DNA of 64,000 bases from contig DAOUIF010000033.1 of assembly GCA_034423575.1 (NCBI GenBank), positions 124,001 through 188,000 on the forward strand, in the 5' to 3' direction. Source of the DNA: Bin87 sp034423575. GTDB lineage: Bacteria; Chloroflexota; Dehalococcoidia; Lucifugimonadales; UBA3495. Made by a program: the position numbers and the translations under genes. Below, in pieces: positions 60,094 through 64,000 of this stretch (the stretch's first letter is position 1; every line of letters begins with the position of its first letter). Under the pieces are notes generated by a model that saw only the letters and a program-made list of their open reading frames with translations, searched no databases and was not told the DNA's origin.

Positions 60094-61290
60094 TTGAGCA
60101 ATGGAGCCTTGGCCGGCGTGAAGGTGATTGATCTGACGCACCATATAGCCGGCCCTTACGCCACCAAGCTGTTGGCCGATTTCGGCGCCGACGTTTTGAA
60201 GATCGAGCGGCCCGGCGGTGACCCCGGGCGACGGCTGCCGCCCTTCTACCGCGACGAACCGGAAGCTGAGAAAAGCCTTCCGTTTCTCTACCTGAACACC
60301 AACAAGCGCAGCATCACGCTGAACCTCAAGTCTGATACCGGACGGTCGATCCTGATGGACCTGCTGGCGGATGCAGATGCGCTGGTGGAGAACTTCTCGC
60401 CGCGGGTGATGCCGTCCTTGGGGCTGGACGCAGAGACACTGCGTCAACACAACCCCAAGCTCGTGGTGGCGTCGGTTTCCAACTTCGGTCAAACGGGACC
60501 ATGGCGTGATTATCGAGCGACCGAGATCGTTGAGTACGCGCTGGGCGGGCTGATGTACATTTTCGGCGCGTACGACCGGGAGCCTCTGAAACACGCGCTG
60601 CACCAGGCACAGTTCAAGGCCGGGACCAACCTGGCGTCGGCGACGTTGATGGCACTTTACCACCAGCGACTCACCGGCCAGGGGCAGCTAGTGGACGTGT
60701 CGATACAGGAGAGCATCGCGTCGGCGCTGCGAGACGTGACCAACAACTACACCTACACCGGGGCGGTGCGTCGTCGACAGCCGAACCATACCGGCGACCT
60801 GACTCGGTTGAGGGCGGTGTCCGACGGATACGTGCTGCCCAACCCCGGCATGGGCGCGACGTTGGACTGGAAGGTCCTGGTGGACTTCCTGGAGGCTCCC
60901 GAATTGGATGACGAACGGTTCGACAACGCATCGGCGCGGCTGGAGAATGCGGAAGCGCTGGGCGATATCCTTGATCAGATTTTTGCGACCAAGCAAAAGC
61001 AGGAGATCTTCTATGCGGCCCACCAAAAGCGGTTCATCTACGGCGTGATCGACTCGCCGGAAGAAACAGTAGACAACCCGCAGATACAAGCCCGGGGTTA
61101 CTACGCGCCGGTGGAACATCCTGACCTGGGCGAGATCACGTTCCCCGGCGCGCCGTTCCTCATGTCGGACTCGCCCTGGGAGGTCAGGGAGCCTGCGCCC
61201 CGCCTGGGCGAGCACAACCGCGACGTGCTGGGAAGCATGGGGTACAGCGCGCGGGAACTGGCCTGGCTGCGTGCTTCGGAGGTGATTTGA
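60094..61290 (+). CDS. CaiB/BaiF (class III) CoA-transferase, first of pair
   Basis: Class III CoA-transferase of about 398 aa that exchanges CoA between an acyl-CoA and an acid. It opens GVKVIDLTHHIAGPYATKLLADFGADVLKIERP and has TNKRSITLNLKSDTGR. A later region has SVSNFGQTGPWRDYRATEIVEYALGGLMY. The catalytic carboxylate of the family (an Asp in FRC-type enzymes) appears as Glu in RATEIV. I use TTG at 60094, which follows GGGGGG and gives the usual family N-terminus; GTG at 60040 and ATG at 60052 are alternatives. One base separates its stop from the next gene. Confidence 0.9.
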   Translation: MSNGALAGVKVIDLTHHIAGPYATKLLADFGADVLKIERPGGDPGRRLPPFYRDEPEAEKSLPFLYLNTNKRSITLNLKSDTGRSILMDLLADADALVENFSPRVMPSLGLDAETLRQHNPKLVVASVSNFGQTGPWRDYRATEIVEYALGGLMYIFGAYDREPLKHALHQAQFKAGTNLASATLMALYHQRLTGQGQLVDVSIQESIASALRDVTNNYTYTGAVRRRQPNHTGDLTRLRAVSDGYVLPNPGMGATLDWKVLVDFLEAPELDDERFDNASARLENAEALGDILDQIFATKQKQEIFYAAHQKRFIYGVIDSPEETVDNPQIQARGYYAPVEHPDLGEITFPGAPFLMSDSPWEVREPAPRLGEHNRDVLGSMGYSARELAWLRASEVI

Positions 61291-61291
61291 T

Positions 61292-62644
61292 ATGGCCGGT
61301 CCGCTGGAAGGCGTACGCATCCTGGAAGTGGGCCAACTGATCGCCATTCCGTCGGCGATGAAGTGGATGGCTGACATGGGCGCACAGGTGATACGGCTGG
61401 AGTCGGTGCAGCGGCTGGAAAGCTACCGCACGGACTCGCTGTACCACAATGACGTCGATGGGGAATTCTGGAACCGGGGGGCCAACTTCTACGAGCAGAA
61501 CCGGAACAAACTGGGACTGACGCTGGACCTGACTCGGGACGAGGGTAGGGCAGTGCTGCGCGACCTGGTCGCCGTCACAGACGTGTTCGCGGAGAATTTC
61601 ACGCCGCGGGTCATAAAGAATTTCGGGTTGGAATACGAGGACCTGCGCAAAATACGGCCGGACATCATCATGGTGTCCTCGACGGGCTACGGATTCGATG
61701 GGCCCTGGGCCAACTTCGGCGCCACTGGGCCGGCGACCGAAGGAGCGGCCGGACTAGCTTATATCACGGGGTACCGCGGCGGCGGACCGGTGATGTCGGA
61801 GATTCCGTTCACGGACTACACCGCAGGCGAGCATACCGTAGCGGCCGTCATGCTGGCGCTGATGCACCGCCTGAACACCGGCCAGGGGCAATTCATCGAT
61901 GTCTCCCAGACCCAAACTTGCTCCGCCACAATACCCGAGGCGTTGCTGGACTGGACGGTAAACGGACGCATCGCGGAGCGTATCGGGAATGAGGACCCGG
62001 CGATGTCTCCCCACGGCTGCTATCCCTGCGCCGGGGACGACCGCTGGATCGCCATCGCCGTGGACAGCGACGAGTCCTGGCTGGCTTTGTGCCGAGTGAT
62101 GGGCCGGCCGGATTGGGCGGTGGACAACCGGTACGCCGACGTGTTGAGCAGGATCAGATACCGGGCGGAACTGGATCGGATGCTGGGCTTCGAAACCCGC
62201 GTTCACGACAGCCACGAGTTGATGGCGCGGCTGCAGGCCGAGGGCGTCGCGGCCGGCGCGGTGGCGGACAGCGGGGATCTGCTGTTCAACGAACACCTGA
62301 AAGAGCGCCGTTTCTACGAGGTTGTCGAACACCACCGTGACACGGGCATGCCGCCGTTGCCCTACGCCGGGCGCCCCTGGAAACTGTCAGACACGCCGGC
62401 AGTTCCGCCGCAGCCGGCCCCGATCATGGGTCAGCACAACCGTGACATACTGGCGGGCCTGTTGGGCAGAACCGATGATGAAATCGCCGAGTTGGAAGGG
62501 GCGCAGATCATCGGATACGCACCGCTGTCGCCGAGGGGGGTGCGCAGGCCATCCCTGGACGAGCAGGTGCGCCAAGGCCGGATGCAGCGTTACGAGGCCG
62601 ACTACGCCGAACGTGTAGCGCAGTGGTTTGGCACTGGTGAATAA
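61292..62644 (+). CDS. CaiB/BaiF (class III) CoA-transferase, second of pair
   Basis: Class III CoA-transferase of 450 aa. It begins LEGVRILEVGQLIAIPSAMKWMADMGAQVIRLE and has NRNKLGLTLDLTRDEGRAV and MVSSTGYGFDGPWANFGATGPATEGAAGLAYITGY. At the position of the catalytic Asp in FRC-type enzymes it shows no Asp (GPATEGAAG), as in several other CaiB/BaiF subgroups. An extra C-terminal segment (about 400-450) is present compared with its neighbour. It starts one base after the first copy's stop, so the pair is co-translated and may form a heteromer. Confidence 0.9.
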   Translation: MAGPLEGVRILEVGQLIAIPSAMKWMADMGAQVIRLESVQRLESYRTDSLYHNDVDGEFWNRGANFYEQNRNKLGLTLDLTRDEGRAVLRDLVAVTDVFAENFTPRVIKNFGLEYEDLRKIRPDIIMVSSTGYGFDGPWANFGATGPATEGAAGLAYITGYRGGGPVMSEIPFTDYTAGEHTVAAVMLALMHRLNTGQGQFIDVSQTQTCSATIPEALLDWTVNGRIAERIGNEDPAMSPHGCYPCAGDDRWIAIAVDSDESWLALCRVMGRPDWAVDNRYADVLSRIRYRAELDRMLGFETRVHDSHELMARLQAEGVAAGAVADSGDLLFNEHLKERRFYEVVEHHRDTGMPPLPYAGRPWKLSDTPAVPPQPAPIMGQHNRDILAGLLGRTDDEIAELEGAQIIGYAPLSPRGVRRPSLDEQVRQGRMQRYEADYAERVAQWFGTGE

Positions 62645-62650
62645 TTGTTC

Positions 62651-62674
62651 GGGGGCGACCAACCGGTCGCCCCC
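62651..62674 (+). terminator. Bidirectional terminator hairpin after the CaiB/BaiF pair
   Basis: GGGGGCGACC (62651-62660) and GGTCGCCCCC (62665-62674) form a perfect 10-bp stem with an AACC loop, with AATTT following. It lies 7 nt after the CaiB/BaiF stop and between convergent genes. Confidence 0.75.
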
Positions 62675-62701
62675 AATTTGCTTGACCGTTTGCTGGGCTC
62701 C

Positions 62702-63292
62702 TCAGCCCCGGCGCGCCTCGAAAGCCGAGATGGCATCCTCGTGCTGGAGGGTGAGGCCGATGTCGTCCAGGCCGTTCAGCAGGCAGTAGCGGCGGAAGTC
62801 ATCAACCTCAAAGTCGACGACGATCTCCTCGTCGGCGTCTCGGACCTGTTTGGCCTCAAGGTCCACCGTGATCTGGAAGCCGGGGTTTGCCGTGGCCTTG
62901 TCCATGATGCGACGGACGTCGGCCTCGGGCAGTGTGAGCGGGAGCAGGCCGTTCTTGAAGCAGTTGTTGAAAAAGATGTCGGCGAAGCTGGGCGCGATGA
63001 TGCACCGGATGCCGAAATCCTCCAAAGCCCATGGTGCGTGCTCGCGGGAGGAGCCGCAGCCAAAATTGGGGCCGGACACCAGGATCTTTGAGCTGCGATA
63101 GGGGCCCTGGTTGAGGATGAAGTCGGGATTTTCGGACCCATCCTCGTTGTAGCGGTAGCGGTCGAAAAGGTTCGGTCCGAAGCCGGTACGTTCGATACTC
63201 TTCAGGTACACGGCCGGGATGATCATGTCCGTGTCGACGTTGACGGCGTCCAGCGGGGCGACGACGCCTTCCAGTTGCACAAAGGGTTCCAT
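62702..63292 (-). CDS. leuD: 3-isopropylmalate dehydratase small subunit
   Basis: Small subunit of isopropylmalate isomerase in leucine synthesis, 196 aa. It shows the swivelling-domain signatures: VNVDTDMIIPAVYLKSIERTGFG, FILNQGPYRSSKILVSGPNFGCGSSREHAPWAL, IAPSFADIFFNNCFKNGLLP and a C-terminal helix. The ATG at 63290-63292 has GAGGGA upstream. The large subunit LeuC lies upstream on the same strand. The small subunit does not itself hold the iron-sulfur cluster. Confidence 0.95.
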   Translation of the reverse strand: MEPFVQLEGVVAPLDAVNVDTDMIIPAVYLKSIERTGFGPNLFDRYRYNEDGSENPDFILNQGPYRSSKILVSGPNFGCGSSREHAPWALEDFGIRCIIAPSFADIFFNNCFKNGLLPLTLPEADVRRIMDKATANPGFQITVDLEAKQVRDADEEIVVDFEVDDFRRYCLLNGLDDIGLTLQHEDAISAFEARRG

Positions 63293-63315
63293 GGTTGTTC
63301 CCTCGGATGTTGGAT

Positions 63316-63352
63316 GCAGCGAGCTTGACGCGCTGCGCTCGCGATGACGGGG
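63316..63352. repeat. Short palindromic intergenic element
   Basis: The segment contains GCGAGC (63319-63324) and GCTCGC (63337-63342), which pair with a 12-nt loop, followed by a GATGACGG tail. It sits in the leuC-leuD gap. Elements of this look recur in many bacterial genomes; only one copy is in this window, so I cannot show repetition here. Confidence 0.35.
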
Positions 63353-63356
63353 TAGA

Positions 63357-64000
63357 TTAAAATTCGCGGACGTCGACGAAGTGGCCGGCGATGGCGGCGG
63401 CGGCGGCCATCTCGGGACTGACCAGGTGGGTGCGGCCACCCTTGCCCTGGCGTCCTTCGAAGTTGCGGTTGGAGGTTGACGCGCAGCGCTGGCCGGGATC
63501 GAGGATGTCGGGGTTCATGCCGAGGCACATGGAGCAACCGGCCACGCGCCAGTCGAAACCGGCGTCCTTGAACACCTGGTCAAGGCCCTCGGCTTCGGCC
63601 TCGGCCTTGACCCGGGCGGAACCGGGGACGACCATGGCGTAAACATCCGAGCTGACCTGGCGGCCGCGGATGACGCTGGCGGCGGCGCGCAGGTCGTCGA
63701 TGCGGGCGTTGGTGCAGGCGCCCAGGAACACGCGGTCAATCCGGATGTCCTCGATGCGCTGGTTGGGTTCCAGGCCCATGTATTCCAGGGCGCGCTCGGC
63801 GGCCTCGCGCTCGGGTGTGGTCTCGAAGGAGGCGGGATCCGGCACCCGGTCGGTTACGGGAACGACCATGTCGGGCTTGGTGCCCCAGGTGACGAAGGGA
63901 GCCAGGTCGTTGGCGTTGATGACGACGGTGTTGTCGTAGGTAGCGCCAGAGTCGGTCGCCAGGCTGCGCCATTCCTCGATCTTCGCTTCGAGTTCCGTGC
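63357..64000 (-). CDS. leuC: 3-isopropylmalate dehydratase large subunit, 5' part outside window
   Basis: C-terminal 214 codons of the aconitase-like large subunit; the start lies beyond 64000. The visible part has VVINANDLAPFVTWGTKPDM, RIDRVFLGACTNARIDDLRAA with one cluster cysteine, and VAGCSMCLGMNPDILDPGQRCASTSNRNFEGRQGKGGRTH with the last two cluster cysteines and the conserved NRNFEGRQG. It is transcribed into leuD, with 64 bp between. The reading frame is intact to the window edge. Confidence 0.95.
   Translation of the reverse strand, partial: TELEAKIEEWRSLATDSGATYDNTVVINANDLAPFVTWGTKPDMVVPVTDRVPDPASFETTPEREAAERALEYMGLEPNQRIEDIRIDRVFLGACTNARIDDLRAAASVIRGRQVSSDVYAMVVPGSARVKAEAEAEGLDQVFKDAGFDWRVAGCSMCLGMNPDILDPGQRCASTSNRNFEGRQGKGGRTHLVSPEMAAAAAIAGHFVDVREF

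Overview
The window is a GC-rich bacterial chromosome segment with tightly packed genes on both strands and no rRNA, tRNA, CRISPR array or insertion sequence that I can see. Gene content points to the Chloroflexota, most likely a Dehalococcoidia / SAR202-type lineage. The pointers are several CaiB/BaiF and class I CoA-transferases, an LLM flavin oxidoreductase, ketopantoate-reductase-like proteins, two Uma2 nucleases, two clpP genes beside clpX, and a T-box in front of ilvB. The lineage is inferred from gene families; no marker gene was searched.

Layout. 1-3.1 kb: end of an unknown gene and two thioredoxin-fold lipoproteins. 3.1-5.7 kb: a strong promoter, an isoleucine-type T-box leader, ilvB without ilvN, and a small HTH/Cys protein. 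5.8-11.5 kb: scattered metabolic genes (ketopantoate reductase family, Uma2, LLM oxidoreductase, DinB-like protein, transglutaminase) and a decayed ATP-grasp gene. 11.6-16.0 kb: the protein-quality-control run tig-clpP1-clpP2-clpX, whose leader contains an attenuator-like hairpin. 16.0-24.4 kb (minus strand): dprA-topA-xerC-aroQ-efp-xseA-xseB-formyltransferase, a housekeeping DNA-maintenance cluster. 24.5-31.6 kb: GMC oxidoreductase, SMP-30 lactonase, GH15 glycosidase, DM13 protein, SirB1-like protein, SDR. 31.9-35.3 kb: CopD-like membrane protein with a molybdopterin-domain protein, and a two-component system. 35.4-37.7 kb: fmdB-groES-groEL. 37.8-40.5 kb: MFS transporter, RidA, HicAB-type toxin-antitoxin, small hypothetical protein. 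40.5-42.5 kb: TPP-riboswitch-controlled thiG-thiE-thiS.

42.5-50.4 kb is an acyl-CoA block: three class I CoA-transferase genes (separate B, fused B-A, separate A), two crotonase-fold proteins, a PHP-domain protein, an acyl-CoA synthetase and a second ketopantoate-reductase-like gene. 50.4-56.3 kb is an oligopeptide/nickel-type ABC importer with two tandem, near-duplicate lipoprotein receptors and two permeases but no ATPase. Its promoter region has two CRP/FNR-like palindromes 41 bp apart. 56.3-62.7 kb holds a dimeric alpha-beta barrel protein, a TPR protein, a ThDP-dependent enzyme, a second Uma2 nuclease and two CaiB/BaiF CoA-transferases. 62.7-64 kb is leuD and the 3' part of leuC.

Regulation visible in the sequence: several TTGAC-type promoters with 17-bp spacers, a T-box, a TPP riboswitch, CRP/FNR-like operators, and a recurring style of intergenic hairpin (G-rich stem, 3-4 nt loop, C-rich stem) that acts as the local terminator. 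The points most worth a second look are the dual CRP-like operator before the tandem receptors, the fused CoA-transferase that lacks the catalytic glutamate, the promoter-proximal hairpin before tig, and the eroded ATP-grasp gene.
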